The translations under genes and the position numbers were made by a program. The notes beneath the pieces are model-generated. The model saw only the letters and a list, made by a program, of their open reading frames with translations. It searched no databases and was not told where the DNA came from. A stretch of DNA of 13,627 nucleotides from Fibrobacteraceae bacterium (GTDB taxonomy: Bacteria; Fibrobacterota; Fibrobacteria; Fibrobacterales; Fibrobacteraceae): positions 1 to 13,627 of the forward strand of contig JABUUT010000041.1 of assembly GCA_021443045.1 (NCBI GenBank), given 5' to 3'. Each line of letters starts with the position of its first letter. Positions within the stretch are counted from its first letter, which is position 1. Positions 7,933-13,574 of this stretch are shown piece after piece.

Positions 7933-7950
7933 GTATACAGAACTGTATAC
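7933..7950. promoter_or_regulatory. Perfect 18-bp palindrome, operator-like
   Basis: GTATACAG at 7933-7940 and CTGTATAC at 7943-7950 are exact inverted repeats around a central AA. The size and symmetry suit a dimeric helix-turn-helix regulator. It sits about 30 bp upstream of a likely promoter and is not followed by a T-run, so it is not a terminator. Confidence 0.5.
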
Positions 7951-7979
7951 CCAAGTAAACAGGTTGGCCCAAATGAGGC

Positions 7980-8008
7980 AAGACAAAGCTTTTTAAAAAA
8001 GGTATATT
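7980..8008 (+). promoter_or_regulatory. Likely promoter upstream of the short terminated transcript
   Basis: AAGACA (7980-7985) and TATATT (8003-8008) have a 17-nt spacer. Transcription would begin near 8015, only about 55 nt before an intrinsic terminator. Confidence 0.45.
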
Positions 8009-8014
8009 ATAGGT

Positions 8015-8071
8015 ACCCAAACACTCCCTGACGCCTTTAGGTTACCTCCTTTACCTGAAGGCGTCTTTTTT
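8015..8071 (+). ncRNA. Candidate short RNA with an anti-Shine-Dalgarno loop
   Basis: Between the promoter at 7980-8008 and the terminator at 8030-8071 only about 57 nt would be transcribed, with no room for an ORF of note. Most of it is one hairpin whose 10-nt loop is TACCTCCTTT. The CCTCCTTT part equals the anti-Shine-Dalgarno end of 16S rRNA, so the loop could pair with AAAGGAGG sites. It might be a small RNA, an attenuated leader or just a terminator. Position and existence are inferred. Confidence 0.3.
8030..8071 (+). terminator. Strong Rho-independent terminator
   Basis: A 13-bp stem (8030-8042 with 8053-8065, GACGCCTTTAGGT against ACCTGAAGGCGTC, one G-U pair) closes a 10-nt loop and is followed by six T (8066-8071). 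It would also end transcripts from the 6332 gene. Confidence 0.85.
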
Positions 8072-8076
8072 ATATT
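8050..8076 (+). promoter_or_regulatory. Possible promoter for the 8084 gene (leaderless)
   Basis: TATATT at 8071-8076 ends 7 nt before the ATG at 8084, and no Shine-Dalgarno site is present. A TTTACC (8050-8055) could act as -35 with a short 15-nt spacer; it lies inside the terminator hairpin. The -10 is plausible, the -35 weak. Confidence 0.4.
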
Positions 8077-8083
8077 TTCTTCT

Positions 8084-8473
8084 ATGATTCCATCTATTAT
8101 TGGTGCCATTTTCTTTTTGCCGGCCATTGTTTTGAATGTGGCTTTGGCGTGCGGTGCCCCTCTTGGCGAATACGCCATGAACGGAAGGCACAAAGTTGTT
8201 CCCAAAGAAATTCGAAAAGCCTTTGTGGTGCCCACCATTATGCAGTTTGTGGCGCTGTTTGTGCTACTCAGCGCAGGGCAGGTTGTTCCCGAAACCATCC
8301 CCTTTATCATCGTTAAAATTCTAGCCTTCTTTTTTGCACTGTACTTTACTTTTTATACAGCCACCGTGCTTTTTAGTACCAGCCACAAAGAAAAAACGGT
8401 CATGGGGAGTTTTGCCGTGGTGTCGTCACTGTGCTACTGGATTACCGCCTTTGGAACGCTGGACTGGGAGTAG
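8084..8473 (+). CDS. Small four-helix conserved membrane protein
   Basis: The 129-residue product has four predicted membrane helices, at about 3-24, 46-65, 70-97 and 106-124. It carries a short conserved-looking segment APLGEYAMNGRHKVVP (25-40) between helices 1 and 2, a pattern I associate with a widespread family of small uncharacterised bacterial membrane proteins. No catalytic residues can be assigned and the function is unknown. The gene follows the strong terminator at 8030-8071 and has no ribosome binding site, so it probably uses its own promoter right at the start codon. Its stop is 2 nt before the queH start, so the two are very likely one transcript. Confidence 0.8.
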   Translation: MIPSIIGAIFFLPAIVLNVALACGAPLGEYAMNGRHKVVPKEIRKAFVVPTIMQFVALFVLLSAGQVVPETIPFIIVKILAFFFALYFTFYTATVLFSTSHKEKTVMGSFAVVSSLCYWITAFGTLDWE

Positions 8474-8475
8474 CC

Positions 8476-9129
8476 ATGAAAGCCCCCAAGCACAACTACC
8501 AGGTAGACCTGGACCGCATTATCGCCAGGCTTCAAAAAACGGGAGAAGTTCCCCACCTGTTGCTCCACGCCTGTTGCGCCCCTTGCAGCAGCTACTGTTT
8601 GGAATACCTCTCCCAGTATTTTCGCATTACTGTTTTTTACTACAACCCCAACATTGCCCCCGAGCAGGAATATAAACTGAGGGTTGCAGAAATAAGGCGT
8701 TTTGTAGATGAGTTAAAAACAAAGCACCCCGTAACCCTTATTGAAGGAACCTACGAGCCCCAGCGATATTACAAACAAGTGAAGGGGCTGGAGCAGGAAC
8801 CCGAAGGCGGTAAAAGGTGCCGCAAGTGCTTTGAACTGCGACTTGGTGAAGCGGCAAAGCTGGCCAAAGAAATCGGTGCCGACTACGTGACCACCTCCCT
8901 CACCATAAGCCCCCTGAAAGACGCCCAGGTTTTAAACGAGGTTATGCAAGAGCAGTGCAACACATACGGAGGAGCCAAATGCCTGCCCAGTGACTTTAAA
9001 AAAAAGGGCGGCTACAAACGCTCCACGGAACTTTCCGAAGAGCACCACCTGTACAGGCAGAACTTCTGCGGCTGTGTGTTCTCCATGAGGGAGCCTAACC
9101 AGAATGCCGAACCAGCTTTTAGTCGATAG
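8476..9129 (+). CDS. queH: Epoxyqueuosine reductase QueH
   Basis: QueH carries out the last step of queuosine synthesis, reducing epoxyqueuosine to queuosine at the wobble position of GUN-anticodon tRNAs. It is the non-homologous alternative to the cobalamin-dependent QueG. The 217-residue protein shows the full QueH (former DUF208) cysteine set: HACCAPC at 31-37 (Cys33, 34, 37), RCRKC (Cys115, 118) and FCGC (Cys198, 200). It also has VFYYNPNIAPEQEY (53-66), TTSLTISPLKDA (139-150) and DFKKKGGYKRSTELS (173-187). These cysteines bind the iron-sulfur cluster and second metal site. The ATG at 8476 has GGGAG at 5-nt spacing within the end of the 8084 gene; an upstream in-frame ATG at 8431 lies inside that gene and is unlikely. 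Confidence 0.95.
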   Translation: MKAPKHNYQVDLDRIIARLQKTGEVPHLLLHACCAPCSSYCLEYLSQYFRITVFYYNPNIAPEQEYKLRVAEIRRFVDELKTKHPVTLIEGTYEPQRYYKQVKGLEQEPEGGKRCRKCFELRLGEAAKLAKEIGADYVTTSLTISPLKDAQVLNEVMQEQCNTYGGAKCLPSDFKKKGGYKRSTELSEEHHLYRQNFCGCVFSMREPNQNAEPAFSR

Positions 9130-9236
9130 TTGGTCCTATAAGCCCCGCCGTTCAGTAAAAAAGTTGCCTCTTTTAGGCTCAAATGAAAAAGTCCATATTT
9201 TTACGAATGAGCCAGATGTTTAAGAAAGGAGGATGG

Positions 9237-9267
9237 TCATCCTGAACACCGAAGGTGTGAAGGATCC
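9237..9267 (+). repeat. Dispersed hairpin repeat, copy C
   Basis: It has the same frame as copies A and B, TCATCCTGA...GAAGGATCC, but with a different inner stem, ACACC/GGTGT around a GAA loop. Outer stem ATCCT/AGGAT and the GA/GA step are kept. The downstream flank (AGAACAAGG) differs from A and B. It lies between queH and the YgiQ-family gene. Confidence 0.7.
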
Positions 9268-9359
9268 AGAACAAGGATTGCCATAATCATGGATGGGGGG
9301 TACAAGCATTTCTTCCAACGGAAAAATACGGATAATCCCACTTGCACCGTTAAATTTTC

Positions 9360-9372
9360 TACTTTAGCATTT
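9360..9372 (+). promoter_or_regulatory. Possible -10 box of the YgiQ-family gene (leaderless)
   Basis: TACTTT (9360-9365) ends 7 nt before the ATG at 9373, the same distance as for rsmG and the 8084 gene, and no Shine-Dalgarno site is present. No good -35 is seen at the right distance, so the assignment rests on the shared spacing. Confidence 0.3.
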
Positions 9373-11382
9373 ATGTACGACCCCCGCTTTTTACCCATTT
9401 GCAAAGAAGACCTGGATGAGCTTGGCTGGGACTATGTTGACGTAGTGCTTGTTAGTGCCGATGCCTACGTGGACCACCCCAGTTTTGGACACGCCGTAAT
9501 AGCAAGGCTTTTGGAACACGAGGGTTTGCGTGTGGCCATTTTACCCCAGCCCAACTGGCGCGATGACTTGCGGGATTTTAAAAAACTGGGAAAGCCCCGT
9601 ATGTTCTTTGCCATTAGCAGCGGCATGGACAGCATGGTAAACCACTACACCGCAGCAAAGCGCCTACGCAGCGATGACGCTTTTACACCGGGCAACAAGG
9701 CAGGCTTTCGACCTGATTACGCCACCTACACCTATGCCAAAATAATCAAAAAACTGTACCCCGATGTACCCCTGCTCATTGGAGGGCTGGAAAGCAGCCT
9801 GCGCCGCGTTACCCATTACGACTACTGGAGCGACAAGCTAAAGCCCAGTATTTTGGCCGAAACGGGAGCCGATTTGTTGGTGTACGGCATGGGGGAAAAG
9901 CCAATGAAAGAAGTGGTTCGCCTATTAAAGAAAGGCGTTCCCTTTAAAAACTTAAACTCCGTATTACAAACTGCCTACCTGGTAAAAGACGGCAACATAC
10001 AAAAGAACAAACAGTGGGAAGACTTAATTTTATCAAGCCATGAGGATTGTGTAAAAGACCGGAAAATCCAGCTGGAAAACTTCCGCAAGGTAGAAATAGA
10101 AAGCAACAAGATTCACGCCAAGAGAATTATACAAAGTGTGGGAGAAAACCTAGTGGTTATTAACCCACCATACCCACCACTGGAATACGGCGAGCTTGAC
10201 GAAAGCTTTGAATACCCCTACGCCAGAGCGCCCCATCCACGCTACAAAAAACGGGGCCCCGTTCCAGCCTTTGACATGATCAAGTTTTCTATCACCACCC
10301 ATCGGGGCTGCTTTGGGGGTTGCAGTTTTTGCGCCATTAACGCCCACCAGGGAAAATTTGTAGCCAGCCGCAGTCGCGAAAGCATTTTGCGGGAAGTGGA
10401 TAAAGTTACGGAAATGGAAGGCTTTGGTGGAACCATTACCGATTTGGGAGGCCCCAGCGCCAATATGTACAAAATGCGGGGCCGGGATAAAAGTCGCTGT
10501 GAAAAATGCGCTAGGCCCAGTTGTGTCTTCCCCAAAATTTGCGACAACATGGATACCCGCCATGCCGATTTGCTGAGTCTTTACGAGGATGTTCGCAAGC
10601 ACCCCAAGGTAAAGCACCTGTTTATCGGCAGTGGTGTGCGTTACGATTTGCTTTTGCAAGAAACCAGCGACAAAAATTTACAGAAAGACCATGAAGCCTA
10701 TACAAAGGCTCTTATAGAGCACCATGTTAGCGGACGCCTCAAAGTGGCTCCAGAACACACTTCCGATGCGGTATTAAATTTAATGCGCAAGCCCAGTTTT
10801 GCGTTATTCCACAAGTTTAAGGAAATCTTTGACAGGGAATGTGAGCGTATTGGCAAAAAACAAAAAATAATTCCTTACTTTATTAGTAGTCATCCTGGTT
10901 GTACCGAAGCCGACATGGCAGAGCTTGCCCTAGAAACAAAGCAGCTTGGCTTTCAGTTGGAGCAGGTACAAGACTTTACCCCCACTCCCATGACCATTTC
11001 CACAGAAATGTTCTACGCCCAAACAACCCCAAACGGAAGCCCCCTCTATGTTGCCAAAACTACTCAAGACAAGGCGGCCCAGAAGCAGTTTTTCTTTTGG
11101 TACATTCCTGCCAACAGGCCCCAAATTCGGGCTACCCTGGAACGACTAAAGTTGGGTAAAATTTCTAGGCTTCTTCTTTCACGCACATCACAGCAAGAAG
11201 GCCGCACCTATTTCCCTAGCAAGGAACGGGACCAAAACCCCGAAGCTCGTAAAAGAGATGAAAACCGCCGAAACAAAATGACGCCCACCATAATCCCCAT
11301 AAAGCAGGGGGCCAAGGGTCGTTGGGAAAACTCCCAACGCAAAGAGCGAAGGGCCAAAAAATTTGGTAAAGGCCACCTCTAA
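9373..11382 (+). CDS. ygiQ: YgiQ-family radical SAM protein
   Basis: From ATG 9373 the product has 669 residues. It begins with the YgiQ N-terminal domain: FLPICKEDLDELGWDYVDVV, then VSADAYVDHPSFG, where homologues usually begin close to this point. The radical SAM core has the cluster motif CFGGCSFC (Cys313, 317, 320; CX3CX2C), which binds a 4Fe-4S cluster and S-adenosylmethionine. A second cysteine group, CEKC, then PSC and KIC (Cys376, 379, 384, 390), is typical of the family. The C-terminal region has VQDFTPTPMTISTEMFYA and ends in a strongly basic tail of about 50 residues. The reaction is not known. An in-frame ATG at 9289 would add 28 residues that lack family character. The gene stands alone, with gene-free repeat regions on either side. 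Confidence 0.92.
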   Translation: MYDPRFLPICKEDLDELGWDYVDVVLVSADAYVDHPSFGHAVIARLLEHEGLRVAILPQPNWRDDLRDFKKLGKPRMFFAISSGMDSMVNHYTAAKRLRSDDAFTPGNKAGFRPDYATYTYAKIIKKLYPDVPLLIGGLESSLRRVTHYDYWSDKLKPSILAETGADLLVYGMGEKPMKEVVRLLKKGVPFKNLNSVLQTAYLVKDGNIQKNKQWEDLILSSHEDCVKDRKIQLENFRKVEIESNKIHAKRIIQSVGENLVVINPPYPPLEYGELDESFEYPYARAPHPRYKKRGPVPAFDMIKFSITTHRGCFGGCSFCAINAHQGKFVASRSRESILREVDKVTEMEGFGGTITDLGGPSANMYKMRGRDKSRCEKCARPSCVFPKICDNMDTRHADLLSLYEDVRKHPKVKHLFIGSGVRYDLLLQETSDKNLQKDHEAYTKALIEHHVSGRLKVAPEHTSDAVLNLMRKPSFALFHKFKEIFDRECERIGKKQKIIPYFISSHPGCTEADMAELALETKQLGFQLEQVQDFTPTPMTISTEMFYAQTTPNGSPLYVAKTTQDKAAQKQFFFWYIPANRPQIRATLERLKLGKISRLLLSRTSQQEGRTYFPSKERDQNPEARKRDENRRNKMTPTIIPIKQGAKGRWENSQRKERRAKKFGKGHL

Positions 11383-11430
11383 AAATCCAGGGAATGTCAG
11401 TCTATTTAAACGAAAGGAATATGTTTAAAT

Positions 11431-11460
11431 GGTTAATGATAAATGATTAATGTTTAATGT
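11431..11460 (+). repeat. A/T-rich degenerate short tandem repeat
   Basis: The unit TTAATG or AATGAT recurs imperfectly (GGTTAATGATAAATGATTAA, then TGTTTAATGT) directly before hairpin copy B. It is the left edge of a gene-free repeat island. Function unknown. Confidence 0.5.
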
Positions 11461-11464
11461 GCTG

Positions 11465-11538
11465 TCATCCTGAAGGGCTTAGCCCTGAAGGATCCAGTGA
11501 ATGTCCATATAAATACCAATCACTGACTACTGATAACC
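11465..11538 (+). repeat. Dispersed hairpin repeat, copy B
   Basis: About 90 percent identical over 74 bp to the reverse complement of 6181-6254. The hairpin head has outer stem ATCCT/AGGAT, inner stem AGGGC/GCCCT and loop TTA. The tail runs through CCAGTGAATGTCCAT and ATACCAA into a degenerate ACTGACTACTGATAACC segment. Confidence 0.85.
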
Positions 11539-11559
11539 GACTACTGACCACTGACAACC
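11521..11559 (+). repeat. Degenerate tandem repeat of CTGACTACTGATAAC type
   Basis: Units such as CTGACTACTGATAACC, GACTACTGACC and ACTGACAACC follow each other imperfectly. A related, more decayed run is at 11679-11708 (AACCAACAACCAGTCTCC and on). Copy A carries the same kind of sequence in inverted orientation. Confidence 0.55.
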
Positions 11560-11569
11560 ATAAAGGTTC

Positions 11570-11584
11570 GGAGGCTTTGCCTCC
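11570..11584 (+). repeat. Short perfect hairpin within the repeat island
   Basis: GGAGGC and GCCTCC are exact inverted repeats around TTT. A second weaker hairpin (GGCT at 11595-11598 with AGCC at 11616-11619, enclosing AGCT pairs) follows. There is no T-run, so neither looks like a terminator; they are probably parts of the composite repeat. Confidence 0.5.
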
Positions 11585-11629
11585 TAGAGGTGTGGGCTAT
11601 GAGCTCGAAGCTATCAGCCATTTGCGGTG

Positions 11630-11739
11630 TCATTCTGAGCGAAGGCGAAGAATCCATCAAAAATTTCAAGCATGCTTAACCAACAACCAGTCTCCGACAA
11701 CCTATCACTGGATTCTTCGGGCGCTGCCCTCAGAATGAC
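11630..11739. repeat. Facing pair of hairpin repeats (copies D and E), MITE-like unit
   Basis: Copy D on plus (11630-11655) and copy E on minus (11739-11710) both read TCATTCTGA...GAAGAATCC. They face each other 54 bp apart, forming a 110-bp unit with long terminal inverted repeats. Outer stems are ATTCT/AGAAT in both. Inner stems differ: GC/GC around GAAG in D, GGGC/GCCC around AGC in E. No transposase is present. It may be a non-autonomous element or two independent insertions. Confidence 0.65.
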
Positions 11740-11794
11740 GCGATTTCTAGCATTGCACCAATTCTTGAGTCCATGTAAATACAAATAACACCAC

Positions 11795-11818
11795 TGTAGA
11801 AAACGTTAGTTTTCTACA
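11795..11818. repeat. Perfect 10-bp inverted repeat
   Basis: TGTAGAAAAC (11795-11804) and GTTTTCTACA (11809-11818) pair exactly around GTTA. It is downstream of the nitroreductase gene on the minus strand and past the end of the YgiQ-family gene on plus. No T-run follows on either strand, so a protein-binding dyad or a Rho-type end hairpin are both possible. The rest of 11819-11921 shows only A/T-rich sequence and a spaced TTTGAGC/GCTCAAA pair. Confidence 0.5.
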
Positions 11819-11921
11819 ACAAATGCGTAGGGCGAATAAAACAAAAACGCTTGTTTTTTTTGAGCCCAGCATTTGGTACATAGTACAATTCATGTGATAA
11901 GCTCAAAGAGATTTTATTAAT

Positions 11922-12581
11922 TTATTCGGAATATTTTATAAACCAGCTTTCTAGCGGTTCCCGTTCTGTTACAAATTGGTTAACGTAACTGTTTTCTAAA
12001 GGCTTGCCAAAAGGAATGAAGCAGAGGAACCTTGTGTCTTCTTCGGGCAGCACCTTGCGAATTTCCTTTGCATACATTAAGGGGCTCATCTGGGGGCAAC
12101 TTCCAAAGCCAGCACCTTCAATGGCCGTAAGCAAGTATCCTAAAAAAATGCCACAGTCAATTAAGGTTCCTTCGTGGTAGGCATTTTTGTCTATACCTAA
12201 GGCAAATACTTGAGGAGCCCCAAAAAATTCAAAGTTCAACCGGTCGTGCTTGCGACGGGCTTCTGTGTCCTCCCTAGCAATACCCTTGTAAGTAAAGAGG
12301 GATTTTCCTAAAGCGACGGCTCGACTGCGGTAGGCCTGCAAAAGGGTGGTATTCAGTTCGGGAGCAGGCTCTACGCCGCAGTCAAAAGCGTTGCAGAGCA
12401 CCTGGCGAAGTTTTTCCAGCTTTTCGCCTTGTACAAGGCGGAGCCGCCAGGGCTGGGTGTTTTTTCCAGAAGGGGTCCTCTGCACGGCCTCCAAAATTTT
12501 ACCCACCTCCTCATCAGTTACTTTGTATTTACTGTATTCACGAACGCTTTTACGATTTTTTAAAATTTCTAGAACATCCAT
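11922..12581 (-). CDS. Nitroreductase-family FMN-dependent oxidoreductase
   Basis: Members of this family bind FMN and use NAD(P)H to reduce nitroaromatics, quinones, flavins or other substrates, usually as dimers. From ATG 12581 the product has 219 residues. The N-terminus has the FMN-phosphate motif NRKSVREYS (9-17), followed by RTPSGKNTQPWRLRLVQG (35-52) with the typical SGxNxQPW loop. Near the C-terminus are EGAGFGSCPQ (155-164) and IPFGKP (189-194), matching the conserved GxGxC and hGxP segments. The length is normal. The substrate cannot be inferred. The start is 4 nt after the prmA stop, so the two are probably one operon with coupled translation. In-frame ATGs at 12605 and 12593 overlap prmA and would add residues before the conserved start. 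Confidence 0.9.
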   Translation of the reverse strand: MDVLEILKNRKSVREYSKYKVTDEEVGKILEAVQRTPSGKNTQPWRLRLVQGEKLEKLRQVLCNAFDCGVEPAPELNTTLLQAYRSRAVALGKSLFTYKGIAREDTEARRKHDRLNFEFFGAPQVFALGIDKNAYHEGTLIDCGIFLGYLLTAIEGAGFGSCPQMSPLMYAKEIRKVLPEEDTRFLCFIPFGKPLENSYVNQFVTEREPLESWFIKYSE

Positions 12582-12585
12582 TATC

Positions 12586-13449
12586 TTACCCATTGAAAAT
12601 GGCACGAACGCTCCACCACTCGCCGCTTACCCGTTCTTCGTCAACAACAAATCCAGCTTCCTTAAACCAATCCAGCACATAATGCTTCTCGGTTTCCAAC
12701 TGCCCCGAAATAACCAAGTGGCCACCTTGTGCAAGCAAGTTTTCTATGTCGTCCCGCAAGGGCCAAAGTTCGCTGCGAATCATGTTGCACACAATCACCC
12801 CAAACTTAACATTATCTTTGAACACATCCAAAAAACCAAGCACGCAGTCACTTTTTCCAAAGCCGTTCCTTTCAAAATTTTCGGCAATGCAGGGAATAGC
12901 CAGAGGGTCAATTTCGGTGCCTACTGCCATTTTAGCCCCAAGCCGGCGGGCAAACATGGCCAAAATTCCCGTGCCTGTTCCGATATCAAGAACAGATTTT
13001 CCCTTAAAATCAATGGCCTCCATTAAGGCTGCCGTGCTAGAAGTAGTATTGTGCTCCCCGGTGCCAAAGGCCGTTTTTGCTTCCAGTTCAAGCACCACCG
13101 AATTAGGGTCATCGGGTGTAAAATTTACCCAAGGAGGGCGCACCCACAGCCGAGGGCTAACGGAAACAGGCTGTGCCCGGTCACGCCACCATTTGTCCCA
13201 ATCCTTTGCCGGTTCTGCAGCGGTAACCCAGTTATACTGAGGAAACTCACTTACAATGCGGTTACGCTCCGTTATGTCACCGGTGAAAAAACAAAAGTAG
13301 GTAAGGCCCTCCTTAGGGTTTTCCACTTCCTTTATATCCATTTCTTCTAGAGTGGCCACCCCCGCTTCAAACAAGAAGTAGCTAGCCAACTCAAACGCTT
13401 CCATAGGGCAGCAGCCCTGTGCCTTGTACCATGTATTCACTTTCTGCAT
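12586..13449 (-). CDS. prmA: Ribosomal protein L11 methyltransferase PrmA
   Basis: PrmA trimethylates ribosomal protein L11 using S-adenosylmethionine. The 287-residue product is of normal length. It has an N-terminal substrate-recognition domain (about 1-95) ending in the typical KDWDKWWRDRAQPVSVSPRL, then RLWVRPPW (100-107), the signature AFGTGEHNTT (127-136), the SAM-binding loop VLDIGTGTGILA (153-164), an acidic TEIDPLA (178-184), and VCNMIRSELWPL (220-231) in place of the more common ANILA. It lies first in a minus-strand pair with the nitroreductase gene. The ATG has no Shine-Dalgarno site but a TATAAT box ends 8 nt before it. RsmG and QueH, other translation-modification enzymes, are nearby but not in the same transcript. 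Confidence 0.94.
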   Translation of the reverse strand: MQKVNTWYKAQGCCPMEAFELASYFLFEAGVATLEEMDIKEVENPKEGLTYFCFFTGDITERNRIVSEFPQYNWVTAAEPAKDWDKWWRDRAQPVSVSPRLWVRPPWVNFTPDDPNSVVLELEAKTAFGTGEHNTTSSTAALMEAIDFKGKSVLDIGTGTGILAMFARRLGAKMAVGTEIDPLAIPCIAENFERNGFGKSDCVLGFLDVFKDNVKFGVIVCNMIRSELWPLRDDIENLLAQGGHLVISGQLETEKHYVLDWFKEAGFVVDEERVSGEWWSVRAIFNG

Positions 13450-13457
13450 GGAATAAA

Positions 13458-13486
13458 ATTATAAAAATTTTGGGCTCATCTGCAAA
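13458..13486 (-). promoter_or_regulatory. Promoter of prmA, probably giving a leaderless mRNA
   Basis: On the minus strand TTTGCA (13486-13481) and a consensus TATAAT (13463-13458) are 17 nt apart. The -10 ends 8 nt before the ATG at 13449, so the predicted start of transcription falls at or within 1-2 nt of the start codon. Confidence 0.6.
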
Positions 13487-13543
13487 AGTCTGTGTCTTAT
13501 TTCAATTATAAAGATCAGCACAACATTCCAATAACTTGTCACC

Positions 13544-13574
13544 CTGGAGTGGATTCTATTGCCTACGGCTCCAG
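13544..13574 (+). repeat. Hairpin possibly related to the dispersed repeats (copy F)
   Basis: CTGGAG (13544-13549) and CTCCAG (13569-13574) pair around 19 nt. The flanks GTCACC and CCAGAACAA recall copy C (GGTCATCC and CCAGAACAAGG), but the interior differs. It lies upstream of prmA. Confidence 0.35.

Noticed and set aside
9160..9176. Possible terminator after queH (GCCT/AGGC near an A6 run)
   Set aside because: Only four base pairs, and the T-run would be on the minus strand, where there is no gene to terminate.
9233..9286. 17-codon ORF directly after AAAGGAGG
   Set aside because: The Shine-Dalgarno sequence touches the ATG with no spacer, and the ORF simply reads through hairpin copy C.
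9289..9372. Longer N-terminus of the YgiQ-family gene from ATG 9289
   Set aside because: The 28 extra residues do not resemble the family N-terminus and the spacing of the nearest AAGG is long (12 nt); not fully excluded.
5329..11386. Near-identical gene ends: 17 of 19 bases shared at 5329-5347 and 11368-11386, both ending Lys-Gly-His-Leu-stop
   Set aside because: The similarity stops right outside these bases and the proteins are unrelated, so chance is the simplest explanation.
11457..11738. Plus-strand ORF of 93 codons across the repeat island
   Set aside because: It is a translation of the repeat copies (B and D/E) and tandem repeats, with no ribosome binding site and no protein-like composition. 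The 65-codon minus ORF at 6134-6331 reads the same repeat (similar PEGSSECP peptide) and is rejected for the same reason.
11424..11740. CRISPR-like array
   Set aside because: The repeats are degenerate, of different lengths and orientations, with no regular spacers and no cas genes.
12346..13026. Plus-strand ORF of 226 codons opposite prmA and the nitroreductase gene
   Set aside because: It crosses two well-recognised genes on the other strand; an antisense shadow.
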